In this document: positions 42,833-52,211 of the stretch, piece by piece
How positions within the stretch are numbered: position 1 is the stretch's first letter
Layout: the number at the start of each line of letters is the position of its first letter
Source: Cryomorphaceae bacterium
GTDB lineage: Bacteria > Bacteroidota > Bacteroidia > Flavobacteriales_D > Cryomorphaceae
Direction of reading: 5' to 3'
Assembly: GCA_003565555.1 (NCBI GenBank)
Contig: PXBH01000042.1
Span: 1 to 64,000 of the forward strand
Length of the DNA stretch: 64,000 bases
Translations under genes and position numbers: made by a program
Notes under the pieces: model-generated
The model's input: the letters and a program-made list of their open reading frames with translations, nothing else
Database searches by the model: none
What the model was told of the DNA's origin: nothing

Positions 42833-44839
42833 ATGCTCACCGCCTCCGCAGACAAACAAACCCATTTCGACCGCAAAGGACTGGCCGATGATGTCCTCAT
42901 TGATATTTATCGAAATATTTTAAAGCCCCGAATGATCGAGGAGAAAATGCTCATTCTTCTTCGTTCGGGAAAGATCTCAAAATGGTTCTCCGGAATAGGG
43001 CAGGAGGCCATCAGCGTAGGCGTGACCATGGCGATGAAGCCGGAAGAATACATCCTGCCCATGCACCGAAACCTCGGGGTATTCACCGGGCGCGGACTGC
43101 CGCTCGGAAGACTTTTCAGCCAGTTTCAGGGCAAGGCGCACGGCTATACCAAGGGCCGTGACCGCTCCTTTCATTTCGGAGTGAAGGAGGCACGCATTGT
43201 GGGGATGATATCCCACCTCGGCCCCCAGATGGGCATTGCAGACGGGATAGCGCTGGCCCACCTCCTTGACGGGGATCAGCGTGTGGCAGCTGTATTTACG
43301 GGCGACGGCGGTGCAAGCGAAGGTGATTTTCACGAAAGTGTCAATACCGCCGCAGTATGGGGCCTTCCCGTGATGTTTGTCATTGAAAATAACGGGTACG
43401 GCCTCTCCACCCCGTCGAGCGAGCAGTTCAAGTGCGCACAGTTTATCGACAAGGCCATCGGCTACGGAATAGATGCGGTGCAAATCGCAGGCAACAATGT
43501 GATCGAAGTTTTTACGGAAGTGAGCAAAGTGGCCGAGGACATTCGCAAAAATCCGCGTCCCGTTCTTGTGGAGTGCATGACCTTCAGGATGCGCGGCCAC
43601 GAAGAGGCCTCGGGAACCAAGTACGTACCCGAAGCATTGATGGCGGAATGGGCGGCCAAAGATCCGGTGTCGAATTACGAGAAATTCCTCAAAAACTCCG
43701 GCGTCTTGACGGAGTCCGCGATCGCAGATATTCGTGCGGAGTTCAAAAAAGAAATCGAGGACGGGCTCAACGAAGCATACGGGGAGCCCCCGATTTCCGC
43801 AGATCCCGATCGTGAAAGGGCAGATGTGTATGCTCCCTTCGATTTTACAGAAGTGCCGCCTTCCGGCAAAATGCGTGAAATGCGCTTTGTCGATGCCGTT
43901 TCCGACGGACTGCGTGAAGCCATGCATAAGCATGAGGACTTGGTGCTTATGGGGCAGGACATTGCCGAATACGGAGGTGTATTCAAGATTACGGAAGGCT
44001 TCCTCGAGCTTTTCGGTAAAGACCGGGTGCGCAATACCCCTCTGTGCGAAGCAGCGATTTTGGGCACGGGACTCGGCCTGTCGATCAAGGGCCGAAAGTC
44101 GATGGTAGAGATGCAGTTTGCAGATTTCGTTTCAGAGGGTTTCAATCAGATTGTGAACAATTTGGCCAAGATCCACTACCGCTGGGGGCAAAATGCCGAT
44201 GTGGTGGTGCGCATGCCGACGGGAGCAGGCGTGCAGGCCGGGCCCTTTCACTCGCAGAGCAATGAGGCCTGGTTCACCCACGTTCCCGGCCTGAAGGTGG
44301 TGTATCCCGCTTTTCCTGAGGATGCAAAGGGGCTGCTGATCACAGCTTTTGAAGACCCGAATCCCGTCATGTTTTTCGAGCACAAAGCCCTGTACCGGAG
44401 CCTTCGCGGTGAGGTGCCCGAGGGGTATTACAACCTGCCTTTCGGCAAGGCGGCCACCGTACGCGAAGGGAGTGACCTCAGCATCATCACTTACGGTATG
44501 GGCGTGCATTGGGCCTCGGCCCTCGCGGAAACCCTCGCGCAGGAAGCGTCATTGGAAATCATCGACCTGCGCACCCTCGCGCCCCTTGACAGCGAGTCGG
44601 TGTTCAATTCGGCGCGAAAGACGGGCAAGGTGCTGGTACTCCATGAGGACACCATGTTCGGCGGCATCGGGGGAGAGATTGCCTCGCTTGTCGGTGAGCA
44701 CTGCTTCAGCGACCTTGACGCCCCGGTGATGCGCTGTGCGAGCACGGATACGCCCGTACCCTTTGCAGGGCCTTTGGAGGAACAATTTTTGGCGAAAAGC
44801 CGCCTCGAGAAAACGGTGCGGGAGCTTCTGGATTACTGA
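42833..44839 (+). CDS. 2-oxoacid dehydrogenase E1, fused alpha and beta subunits
   Basis: 668 residues. Residues 20 to about 330 are an E1-alpha domain with the thiamine diphosphate motif GDGG...ENN (GDGG at 157-160, NN at 186-187). Residues about 345-668 are an E1-beta domain (MREMRFVDAVSDGLREAMHKH, AEYGGVFKITEGFLELFG, PTGAGVQAGPFHSQSNEAWF, DLRTLAPLDSESVFNSARKTGKVLVLHED). Alpha-beta fusions are common for branched-chain or acetoin/pyruvate-type E1 in Bacteroidota. The likely substrate is a branched-chain 2-oxoacid, but pyruvate is not excluded. No E2 or E3 gene is adjacent. The last 7 bp overlap the convergent methyltransferase gene. Confidence 0.88.
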   Translation: MLTASADKQTHFDRKGLADDVLIDIYRNILKPRMIEEKMLILLRSGKISKWFSGIGQEAISVGVTMAMKPEEYILPMHRNLGVFTGRGLPLGRLFSQFQGKAHGYTKGRDRSFHFGVKEARIVGMISHLGPQMGIADGIALAHLLDGDQRVAAVFTGDGGASEGDFHESVNTAAVWGLPVMFVIENNGYGLSTPSSEQFKCAQFIDKAIGYGIDAVQIAGNNVIEVFTEVSKVAEDIRKNPRPVLVECMTFRMRGHEEASGTKYVPEALMAEWAAKDPVSNYEKFLKNSGVLTESAIADIRAEFKKEIEDGLNEAYGEPPISADPDRERADVYAPFDFTEVPPSGKMREMRFVDAVSDGLREAMHKHEDLVLMGQDIAEYGGVFKITEGFLELFGKDRVRNTPLCEAAILGTGLGLSIKGRKSMVEMQFADFVSEGFNQIVNNLAKIHYRWGQNADVVVRMPTGAGVQAGPFHSQSNEAWFTHVPGLKVVYPAFPEDAKGLLITAFEDPNPVMFFEHKALYRSLRGEVPEGYYNLPFGKAATVREGSDLSIITYGMGVHWASALAETLAQEASLEIIDLRTLAPLDSESVFNSARKTGKVLVLHEDTMFGGIGGEIASLVGEHCFSDLDAPVMRCASTDTPVPFAGPLEEQFLAKSRLEKTVRELLDY

Positions 44840-46062
44840 GCTTCCTTCTCGTCTTCCGAAGGCGCGCCGCGCTTGCTGCCGCTGTAGAGTTGAAACCCCG
44901 CAAATCGGCACGGAATCTTCCCGTTCATCAGGTGGTGGGTGGCAAAGGTGCGCAATCCGATTTTGAACATGGCTTCCCTGTTTCCGGAAAGCACCCATGC
45001 CCGATACCCGGGGTAAGCTTCTTTCAGCCTGGCTCCGATGCGCTCGTAGAGCTGCTCAATGTCATGGTGGCGCAGCCGCTCTCCGTAAGGCGGGTTGAGA
45101 ACAAGAAAACCCGGTGCCGGCAGCGGTGCTTCAAACATGAAGTCGGCGTGCTTCACCTCAATGATATCGTCGAGTTTAGCGGCTTCTGCGGCCTCTCTTG
45201 CCTGTCTCGCCGCATGGATATCGTGGTCGATGGCCTTGATTTTATGCGGGCACTCCTCGATGCGGTTCACCGTAGCCTCGCGAATCACATCAAAGAGCTC
45301 AGGCTCGTAGTCTTTCCAGTGCATAAATGCAAAATCGTTGCGCATCAGGCCCGGTGCGATTTTATTGGCAATCATAGCCGCTTCGATGGCCAGTGTGCCG
45401 GATCCGCACATCCCGTCCGTGAAGTTGGTTTTGCCCTCATAACCCGCCAGCATGAGCATGCCTGCAGCAAGGCACTCGTTTAGCGGAGCCTCGGCATCGC
45501 GGTGTCGGTATCCGCGCATATTGAGCGGCTTGCCCGAACTGTCGAGCGAGAGGGAGATGTCGTTGTTGTATATGCGGAGGTGGACCACGATGTCGGGCCG
45601 TTTTACATCAACGTCCGGTCGGGAGCCTGTGCTTTCGCGAAAATGATCCGCAATCGCATCTTTGACTTTCAGCGCCGCATAGTGGCTGTGCGTATGAACG
45701 GGCCCGGTGACTGCCGCTTTTACCGCAAAGGTCTTGTCGCCGTCAAAATGGCGGCTCCATTCTATGGCCGCCGCGCCCGTGTAAAGGGCCTCTTCATCGT
45801 CGGCTTTGAATTTTTTGATCGGTTTCAGAACGCGCAGTGCCGTTCGGAGACGGAGATTTGCTTTGTAGATCAGGTCTTTGTCTGCCGTGAAATACACGGC
45901 CCGCTTTCCGGGGCTCACGTCATTGGCACCGATGGAGGTCAGCTCCCGTGCCAGCACGTCTTCGAGGCCCTGCAGGGTGACGGCTACCATGGCAAAACGC
46001 CCCGGCGCACGCTTTTTGAAAGGCCTGTTTTTGGGCTTAACCTCCCGCCTTCTTCGCTCCAT
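44833..46062 (-). CDS. THUMP-domain 23S rRNA-type SAM methyltransferase (RlmL-like)
   Basis: 409 residues: a basic N-terminus (ERRRREVKPKNRPFKKR), a THUMP RNA-binding domain (about 45-160; GLEDVLARELTSIGA..., PVHTHSHYAALKVKDAIADHF), then a class I methyltransferase domain with the SAM loop FTDGMCGSGTLAIEAAMIA and catalytic NPPYGER. This matches the N-terminal half of RlmKL (m2G2445) and its single-domain relatives. The start at 46062 lies inside the end of the SUI1-like gene (26-bp overlap); ATG 45990 is an alternative. Its 3' end overlaps the convergent E1 gene by 7 bp. Confidence 0.88.
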   Translation of the reverse strand: MERRRREVKPKNRPFKKRAPGRFAMVAVTLQGLEDVLARELTSIGANDVSPGKRAVYFTADKDLIYKANLRLRTALRVLKPIKKFKADDEEALYTGAAAIEWSRHFDGDKTFAVKAAVTGPVHTHSHYAALKVKDAIADHFRESTGSRPDVDVKRPDIVVHLRIYNNDISLSLDSSGKPLNMRGYRHRDAEAPLNECLAAGMLMLAGYEGKTNFTDGMCGSGTLAIEAAMIANKIAPGLMRNDFAFMHWKDYEPELFDVIREATVNRIEECPHKIKAIDHDIHAARQAREAAEAAKLDDIIEVKHADFMFEAPLPAPGFLVLNPPYGERLRHHDIEQLYERIGARLKEAYPGYRAWVLSGNREAMFKIGLRTFATHHLMNGKIPCRFAGFQLYSGSKRGAPSEDEKEAQ

Positions 46063-46378
46063 ATCCTTGTTTTTTCAGGTAATCCGTCACCTTATCGCGG
46101 TGGTCGCCCTGTATGATGATTTCTCCGTTTTTGGCCGTTCCGCCTACGCCGCAAAGCGTTTTTAACGCGCGCCCCAAGTCTTTCATGTCGTCTTCCGAGC
46201 CCTTGAAGCCCCGCACCACAGTGGCCGATTTTCCTCCGCCTTTTCGGTCGAGCCAAATGCGGAGGTCTTGATCGGAAGGGGGCACGGTCTCGTAGTCTTC
46301 ATCCGGTCCGTCGCTGTGCGCGAAGTCGGAATTGGTGCTGTACACGAAGCCGCGGTTGCTTTTGTTTTTCTTTGCCAT
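46037..46378 (-). CDS. SUI1/eIF1-like translation factor (YciH-type)
   Basis: 113 residues. ATG 46378 begins MAKKNKSNRGFVYSTN, the usual start of Bacteroidota SUI1 proteins. The SUI1 domain covers about 45-113 (IWLDRKGGGKSATVVRGF, DLGRALKTLCGVGGTAKNGEIIIQGDHRDKVTDYLKKQGY). Bacterial SUI1/YciH proteins resemble eIF1 and bind ribosomes, influencing start selection or stress translation. It forms a translation-related pair with the overlapping RNA methyltransferase gene. Confidence 0.9.
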   Translation of the reverse strand: MAKKNKSNRGFVYSTNSDFAHSDGPDEDYETVPPSDQDLRIWLDRKGGGKSATVVRGFKGSEDDMKDLGRALKTLCGVGGTAKNGEIIIQGDHRDKVTDYLKKQGYGAKKAGG

Positions 46379-46414
46379 AATGAGTCCCGTCGGTGTTGCT
46401 TGGTTTGCTCGGTG

Positions 46415-46422
46415 CAAAACTA
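46415..46422 (-). promoter_or_regulatory. -7 promoter box of the SUI1/methyltransferase pair
   Basis: TAGTTTTG on the minus strand, a perfect TAnnTTTG match, 36 nt before the ATG at 46378. Confidence 0.5.
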
Positions 46423-46456
46423 CGATTTTGCGCGGGGGCAATCTCGGGCTCCGCGC

Positions 46457-46987
46457 TCAGAGGTCTTTCGTAATCCGCATGATCTGACCGGTATGTCTGT
46501 CCAAGTGGTCCTGAAGGAAATCGAGCGTTTGGAAAATATTGATTTTCCCGGCCCTCGGATGTTTGAAGACGGCAATTCCCGCAGTTTCACGATCGAAAAG
46601 GGCCAAGACTTTGTACAATTCATCACGTGTGGTACGATAGTCGGATTTCAGGACGGTGTAATCGGGTTTTTCGGGAATGTCCGCTACGATCGAGGGTGCT
46701 TTGAACTTGAGCCTTTTGTTCTTCAGGGCGCGGTGAAGGGCATAGGCGCGAAGGGTGGCACTGAGTCCTGCCTTTTCTTTTCTTGCGTCGAGATTGTCGA
46801 GCCTCTTCTTGAGGGCCTTTACGGTGTTTTTTTCAGACAGCCACAGGTGGTACAGGACCTGAGCGGCGCTCCATTCAGCGCCTTTTTTGGCGCGAAGCAC
46901 GGAAGGTTCCAGCGTGTCGGTGTACTTCAAGAGGTGCTTCAGCGCCTTGTGCAGGGCATCTTTTTTATGTTCAATTTTGGGAAGCAT
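46457..46987 (-). CDS. DinB-superfamily protein
   Basis: 176 residues, basic and helical. EWSAAQVLYHLWLSEKN corresponds to the WS-x-x-Q/E-x-x-x-H first-helix pattern of DinB proteins. The C-terminal FQTLDFLQDHLDRHTGQIMRITK gives two more histidines (DHLDRH) for metal binding. The gene overlaps the end of the DUF4105 gene by 17 nt, so they are probably one operon. Enzymatic activity is unknown. It is the third DinB-fold gene in the window. Confidence 0.7.
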   Translation of the reverse strand: MLPKIEHKKDALHKALKHLLKYTDTLEPSVLRAKKGAEWSAAQVLYHLWLSEKNTVKALKKRLDNLDARKEKAGLSATLRAYALHRALKNKRLKFKAPSIVADIPEKPDYTVLKSDYRTTRDELYKVLALFDRETAGIAVFKHPRAGKINIFQTLDFLQDHLDRHTGQIMRITKDL

Positions 46988-48155
46988 CGCGAACTTTTTG
47001 ACGGGTGAATATTTGCTTTTGCCAGGACCAGCCGCGGGTAATAAGTGCGAGAACCACAGGTATGACCGCCGCGTTCAGTGTTTGCGGAATCCACATCCAG
47101 GCTACCACCACAAAAAAGAGAAAACCGCTCTGGTAGCGGAAGAAGCGGTTTTCCGGCTTCCCGACTGCAATCAGGTAGGCCCCGTAAAACCAAGTGGGTG
47201 CCGCCCAGAGTATATTCATATTCCACTTGGTGGCGGAGTGATCCGTGGCAAACCAGAGCAAAAGAATCACAATACTCAGAATCCCGATGAGGGAATAAAA
47301 GCTGATATCAAACCATTTCATGCGCTTGGGATGCACATATATACCCGTGATCAGACAAAAGGCAAAAAACACCCAAAACCCCCAAGTAATGCTGCTCTCG
47401 CCCGTGTCACGAAGGTTCGGATTTTCCGGCAGCACCAAGCTCGTTTCGCTTACCAGTGACACATTTCCGCCATCTCTTTTGATGGTTGCATCGCCCATGG
47501 CATCCATCAGGTAATCCGGCAGGAACATCTTATCCCTGTAATCCGCTTGGTAATCACAGGGCGCACCGAGGGCCAGGTCGATGCCGAGTTCACTCCAGGG
47601 ATGGTTGTTCAGATACAGGCCGATGAGCTGCCGAAACGTGGCTGCAGTATCGGCGGCCGCAGCGGGGTAGATGAGGTCGCTGCCGAGTACCGTCTCAAAA
47701 ACATCTCGAATGCGTGAACTGCAATTGTCGTAAAAGAAATCGTACTTGTAGTTTCGGTTTTCGGGTTTTGCGTTGTTTTCCAGAAAGGCATACATCTCCT
47801 CCTTTTCGGAGTCGGTGAGGTTGAGCTCCTGGCGTTTTACCCACCTGCCTTCGTATTGGTATTGGGCTAAAAATCGCCCGAAACTCGATACGCTCAAGGC
47901 GTAATCCAACTTCCCCCGGGCAAATTTGACGTAGAAATTGGGCGTGTCAAAATCGAAGGTGCCGTAATTGTAGACTTTGTCGAGTCCCGTTCGGGAATCG
48001 TAGACATGGATGGCACTGTGGCCGAATACGGCGTAGAGATCATCCCCGGGGCCGCAGGTAATCAGGGATACCGAAAAACCTGCGGGAGGGGCTTGAGAAA
48101 ATAAAGGTACGGCGGTAAGTACCGAAAACAGCACCGCAAAGATCCAATGCTTCAT
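46971..48155 (-). CDS. DUF4105 protein (Lnb-like lipoprotein N-acyltransferase candidate)
   Basis: 394 residues: a signal peptide (IFAVLFSVLTAVPLFSQ) and a periplasmic DUF4105 domain to about residue 255. Key parts are LITCGPGDDLYAVFGHSAIHVYD, YNYGTFDFDTPNFYVKFARGKLDYAL and the conserved DFFYDNCSSRIRDVFE. Four or five membrane helices follow at the C-terminus (WGFWVFFAFCLITGIYV, ISFYSLIGILSIVILLLWFATD and further). DUF4105 includes Lnb, the lipoprotein N-acyltransferase recently described in Bacteroides. The His of FGHS and the Cys of DNCS are the likely catalytic residues (family inference). Confidence 0.8.
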   Translation of the reverse strand: MKHWIFAVLFSVLTAVPLFSQAPPAGFSVSLITCGPGDDLYAVFGHSAIHVYDSRTGLDKVYNYGTFDFDTPNFYVKFARGKLDYALSVSSFGRFLAQYQYEGRWVKRQELNLTDSEKEEMYAFLENNAKPENRNYKYDFFYDNCSSRIRDVFETVLGSDLIYPAAAADTAATFRQLIGLYLNNHPWSELGIDLALGAPCDYQADYRDKMFLPDYLMDAMGDATIKRDGGNVSLVSETSLVLPENPNLRDTGESSITWGFWVFFAFCLITGIYVHPKRMKWFDISFYSLIGILSIVILLLWFATDHSATKWNMNILWAAPTWFYGAYLIAVGKPENRFFRYQSGFLFFVVVAWMWIPQTLNAAVIPVVLALITRGWSWQKQIFTRQKVRDASQN

Positions 48156-48160
48156 AGGGC

Positions 48161-48168
48161 CGAAATTA
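48161..48168 (-). promoter_or_regulatory. Possible -7 promoter box of the DUF4105 gene
   Basis: TAATTTCG on the minus strand, one base from TAnnTTTG, 5 nt before the ATG at 48155. Confidence 0.35.
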
Positions 48169-48182
48169 CCAAAATATCGGCC

Positions 48183-50456
48183 TCAGTCTCGGAGCAATTC
48201 TCGGATTCTCTCTAAAGAACGCTTGTTGTTGTCAAAGTCCATGGACTGGATGACCCGCTGCTTTTCCAATGCGGTGAGGTGCCAACTCAGTGCAATGTTC
48301 TCGTCAGGGTAGCGCATGATTTCGAGCGGGACTTGGTGGATAGGGACCTTAAGGCTGTTGGAGGTCATGCGCATCAATTGATCCATGTTGTAGTCCTGAT
48401 CGTTGAAGTAATTGCCGTAGAATGAACCGATGGGGTCGGTCACTTTGTCCAGCAGGGTAGATCGGCCGCCTTTCGGTTCGAAATGCTTTTCGACATCCCG
48501 AATTTGAAGCACCACGATGCCGCTTGTGTTTTTTTCGATCCAAGATTTGAACGCGATGAGGTATTGCGCCGTGATCTTCGTTCCGAAATTGTCGCGGAGT
48601 CCGGCATCCATCACTTCGATCGGCGGATCGGTGGGAAGTGTAGCATTGGGCAGGATATACGGGAAGGTAGAACTCATGCGCAGGGCGCTCGTCATCAGCA
48701 GATCGTCTGCACCGTGGCGCACAAACATGCGGTTGAATTCAATGTTTTCCGTGGCGAGGTTGAGCTGCTCCCGAATGTCGGGATACTCGTAGGTCAGGAA
48801 AGATATCGGCTGGGAGCTGATCAGCAACCTTCGCCCGTCATTGACAATGGAAGGGGTGAGGACCATCATGGGAACGGCCCCGCGGTATACATCCTTTTCA
48901 TATGCCGCCACTGTTTTATCCAGCACGAAGTCTGTATTCTGATTGAACTGCTCCTCGAAGGTCATGGCCCGGTCGAGAATATAGCGGTGTCCCGCAACCT
49001 CCCTATGTCGGAAACGAATGAATATATCATTGGTAGCCAGCGTGTAGAGAATGCGGTTGAGAATGTCCTTGGCCGCCTTGTCGAGGTAGTGCGGACTGTA
49101 CAGGGAGTGCTCCAAGCTGTCGCGTCGCAGGTAGAGTTCGCGAAAATAAGCGGCACCCACCGTGCCCCCGGATGAGCCGCTGATGAGCCGCGTATTTCTG
49201 AAGAAGGCACCCTCGGTGATGCTGTCGGCATACTGCAGGCACTGTACGGTAAAGAGGGTCGACCTCTGGCCGCCGCCGCTGGTATTGACGAAGACCATTT
49301 TCGGTTTGAAGTTCGGATTTCCCGTGCGCTTGCGCTCCCGGTCCAGCCATCGGTTCAGAATGTTCTCATGGTAGGCCACGTCTTGGCGCACCTTCATCAA
49401 GTCACTGCTCAGGCTGTCGATGGTATTCACCGTATAGGCTACGGGAGGTTCCGAATAATCCAGACCGTAGGCAGGATTGGTCATGTTCAGCACATCGTAT
49501 TTTCCCGAAAGGGCATTCACGACGGCAAAGAGCACGATCAGTGCGGGCCAGGTCCAGCCTTTCAGCCATGACATTACAATGCTGACGAGCATGATCACGG
49601 CCGTGAGTACAAGACAGGCGCTTGCAGCCGCGGGGATTACAAAGGCGGCGTTAAACTGAAATGCGCCTACCACCACGAAAGCGCTGATAATGATCAGCTC
49701 AAAAAATGATGCATTGACGTGGTTCTGGTAAAAAACCTTCTGAAGGGTAGCATGATCGTAGTGATCGGCATTGCGCGCCAATGCTAACTTGAAGGGGTGA
49801 ACGAGATAGGTATCCGTACGGAGCTTCTCTTGCCCCGGCCCCCGCAAACGTATGCTCTGCTTCTTGCGGAAAGCGCTCGCACGTTTGCGGATTACCTGAT
49901 CTATTTCAGATTCCGTTTGTCCCGTAATCTTGAAAATGTTCTTGTTCGTAGGAAAGAAATACAGGAAGGCAATAACAATGAAGAGCACATTGCCGACGAG
50001 AAAAGCGCCCAGATCAAGGGCGATTTCACCGGGGGTCTTCAATTCTGCTGTGTGCAGAAATACAGCGGAGTGGTACAGATATACCGCGACGAAAATCAGC
50101 GGAATCAGCGAATTGTTGACGCAAAACTTGAAAAACGGACGGGCCAAAGTGCCCAAAAATGCAAAACGGTGCCCGTGGCTGATGTAGGAATAAATGTTGA
50201 AGGCCATGATGAACCCCCCGAGGGCAAAGCCCAAAATTGCGAACGACCACAGACCTACCTCACCCAGATACTCCGGTGCCAAAAACAGGTAAGGAATCCC
50301 GAATTTGGTCGCGAAGCTTTGCGTTACGAAACCGAAAAGGATGAGCCAAAAAAGCAACAGAAAAGGACTTCTTCGTATGTGCAGCATCAATAGCTGCAAG
50401 GGGAAGAAGTAAAAAAATCGCGCGAAGCGCTGCTTTCTTGAAATTTCGGCCGTCAT
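48183..50456 (-). CDS. Membrane-anchored patatin-like phospholipase
   Basis: 757 residues. The first about 330 are polytopic membrane sequence with about six to eight helices (LLLFWLILFGFVTQSFA, GLWSFAILGFALGGFIMAFN, LIPLIFVAVYLYHSAVFL, LFIVIAFLYFFPT and others). Residues about 385-757 form a patatin/cPLA2-like lipase domain: the oxyanion region NTSGGGQRSTLF, the nucleophile motif LISGSSGGTVGAAYF (GxSxG), and the catalytic Asp in MDAGLRDNFG in place of the usual DGG. It is probably a membrane phospholipase acting on inner-leaflet lipids. It lies directly upstream of the Lnb-like gene in the same direction (27-bp gap). Confidence 0.78.
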   Translation of the reverse strand: MTAEISRKQRFARFFYFFPLQLLMLHIRRSPFLLLFWLILFGFVTQSFATKFGIPYLFLAPEYLGEVGLWSFAILGFALGGFIMAFNIYSYISHGHRFAFLGTLARPFFKFCVNNSLIPLIFVAVYLYHSAVFLHTAELKTPGEIALDLGAFLVGNVLFIVIAFLYFFPTNKNIFKITGQTESEIDQVIRKRASAFRKKQSIRLRGPGQEKLRTDTYLVHPFKLALARNADHYDHATLQKVFYQNHVNASFFELIIISAFVVVGAFQFNAAFVIPAAASACLVLTAVIMLVSIVMSWLKGWTWPALIVLFAVVNALSGKYDVLNMTNPAYGLDYSEPPVAYTVNTIDSLSSDLMKVRQDVAYHENILNRWLDRERKRTGNPNFKPKMVFVNTSGGGQRSTLFTVQCLQYADSITEGAFFRNTRLISGSSGGTVGAAYFRELYLRRDSLEHSLYSPHYLDKAAKDILNRILYTLATNDIFIRFRHREVAGHRYILDRAMTFEEQFNQNTDFVLDKTVAAYEKDVYRGAVPMMVLTPSIVNDGRRLLISSQPISFLTYEYPDIREQLNLATENIEFNRMFVRHGADDLLMTSALRMSSTFPYILPNATLPTDPPIEVMDAGLRDNFGTKITAQYLIAFKSWIEKNTSGIVVLQIRDVEKHFEPKGGRSTLLDKVTDPIGSFYGNYFNDQDYNMDQLMRMTSNSLKVPIHQVPLEIMRYPDENIALSWHLTALEKQRVIQSMDFDNNKRSLERIRELLRD

Positions 50457-50519
50457 TGAAGGAAGGTCACATCTTTAATATGTACGCAAAAAAACGGCAA
50501 GTGTTTTGCAAGGAGCGCT

Positions 50520-52211
50520 TTATTTGAGCGCAAGGGCAACGGCTTCGGTCACTTCCCGTTCCGCCTTGTCGGCCGCACGGTCCAGTTCATCGGCTTCCGC
50601 GAGGGTCTTTTCGACAAATTCGCGGTCCTCAAAGTCGGCGAGATTGACCCGAACATTCATCACCGCGCCCTTCACTGCCGCCCGTGCACAGAGTGCGCCC
50701 ACGCCGGCATCGGTCACAGAGTTCGGGTTTCCTTTTTCCGCCATTGCCCGGCACAGGTCGAAGGTATCATAGGCGAGTTTAGCAATACGCAAAGGCACTT
50801 CCGCCGCATGTCTTGTGGCAGCAGCGATGGCCTGTTTGCGCGCTTCCTGCTCCGCTGCAGTGTCTTTGGGCATCCCGAAGGCTTCCATGATTTTGTTAAA
50901 TGCGGCAGTATCATCGTCCGTGGCTTTCAGCAGTTCTTCGCTCAGCGCCTGTCCCTTTTCGGCGTATTCAGAGAAGGTTTCCCAGCGGTCATCCCAGCCC
51001 CGTTTGTGCGCGCTCAGGTTGGCTACCATGGTTCCCATAGCGGCGGCCAGCACGCCGCAATAAGCGCTTACACTTCCTCCTCCGGGGGCCGGGCTTTCCG
51101 AAGCGGCCTTTTCGGCAAATGCTGTCAGGCTCAGGTCTGCCAATTTTCGGGTACTTGTATCGCGAATCATGTATTCGATGACTTTTTTCTCCGGATCGAA
51201 GGGCGCCAAGTCATCAAGGCCAAGACTCTTCACGGCTATCTTCACCTTTTCCGACTCGGGAATACCGAGGGAGCGCCGCTGCTTTTTCAGGAAGTAGTCT
51301 GCAGCCTCCGTCAGGCACCGCAGCGGCATCAGCCCCACAATTTCGGATCCTGTGACCCGAATTCCCCGCTCCCGCGCCCTTTCACATGCTTCGTCAAAGG
51401 CTTTGTGAACGGGCGTAACATTAATATCCGTCAGGTTCAGCGAAAGCTGCGCAATGCCGTATTCTTCGATGTACCAACCGATGCCTTTCACAGCTTTAAG
51501 GCTGCCGGGAATCCGTTCGGGCTCGCCGTCCGGGCCGGTCACCACCTTTCCCGTTATGGGATTGCCCTCACGCTTGATTCGTCCCGCTTCGCGGATGTCG
51601 AATGCCACGGAATTGGCGCGACGCACGGATGTGGTGTTGAGGTTGATGTTGTAGGCCACCAGAAAGTCACGTGCCGAGATGGCCGTAGCTCCCGTTTTCT
51701 TCACCTGATCGTTAAACGCTGCCGGACCGAAGTCGGGTTTCCATTCGGGTTTTGCAAGCTTATCCAAGCCTTCATATTCGCCCTGCCTGCAGTAAGCCAG
51801 GTTTTTTCGCTTGGGTTCGCGCGCGGCGTGCTCGTAAAAGTAGCCCGGAATTCCCAGCTCTTTTCCGACCCGCTCGCCGAGCTTACGGGCGTATTCGGCG
51901 GTTTCCTCCATGGAGATGGCCGATACGGGAATCAGCGGGCATACATCGGTGGCTCCCATGCGCGGATGGGCTCCGCTGTGTTTCCGCATGTCGATAAGCT
52001 CCGCTGCTTTTTTGATCAGCCGGAAGGCTGCTTCAATGACAGGCTCAGGCTCGCCCACGAAAGTAATCACCGTGCGGTTTGTACTTTTTCCGGGATCGAT
52101 ATCCAAAAGTTTTACGCCCTCGACGGTTTCAGCCTCAGCGGCAATGGCGTTGATTTTGTCCGTGTCACGTCCCTCGGAAATATTGGGAACGCATTCGATG
52201 AGTTGCTTCAT
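50520..52211 (-). CDS. ftcD: Bifunctional glutamate formimidoyltransferase / formimidoyl-THF cyclodeaminase
   Basis: 563 residues, full length. The formimidoyltransferase domain (residues 1 to about 330) shows LIECVPNISEGRD and the catalytic His82 in MRKHSGAHPRMGATDVCPLIP. The cyclodeaminase domain (about 360-563) shows LTAFAEKAASESPAPGGGSVSAYCGVL and the AMGTMVANLS helix. It transfers the formimino group from formiminoglutamate (the HutI product route) to tetrahydrofolate and releases ammonia. It probably works with hutI at 33-34 kb although the genes are 16 kb apart. A TACCTTCG box lies 39 nt upstream. Confidence 0.92.
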   Translation of the reverse strand: MKQLIECVPNISEGRDTDKINAIAAEAETVEGVKLLDIDPGKSTNRTVITFVGEPEPVIEAAFRLIKKAAELIDMRKHSGAHPRMGATDVCPLIPVSAISMEETAEYARKLGERVGKELGIPGYFYEHAAREPKRKNLAYCRQGEYEGLDKLAKPEWKPDFGPAAFNDQVKKTGATAISARDFLVAYNINLNTTSVRRANSVAFDIREAGRIKREGNPITGKVVTGPDGEPERIPGSLKAVKGIGWYIEEYGIAQLSLNLTDINVTPVHKAFDEACERARERGIRVTGSEIVGLMPLRCLTEAADYFLKKQRRSLGIPESEKVKIAVKSLGLDDLAPFDPEKKVIEYMIRDTSTRKLADLSLTAFAEKAASESPAPGGGSVSAYCGVLAAAMGTMVANLSAHKRGWDDRWETFSEYAEKGQALSEELLKATDDDTAAFNKIMEAFGMPKDTAAEQEARKQAIAAATRHAAEVPLRIAKLAYDTFDLCRAMAEKGNPNSVTDAGVGALCARAAVKGAVMNVRVNLADFEDREFVEKTLAEADELDRAADKAEREVTEAVALALK

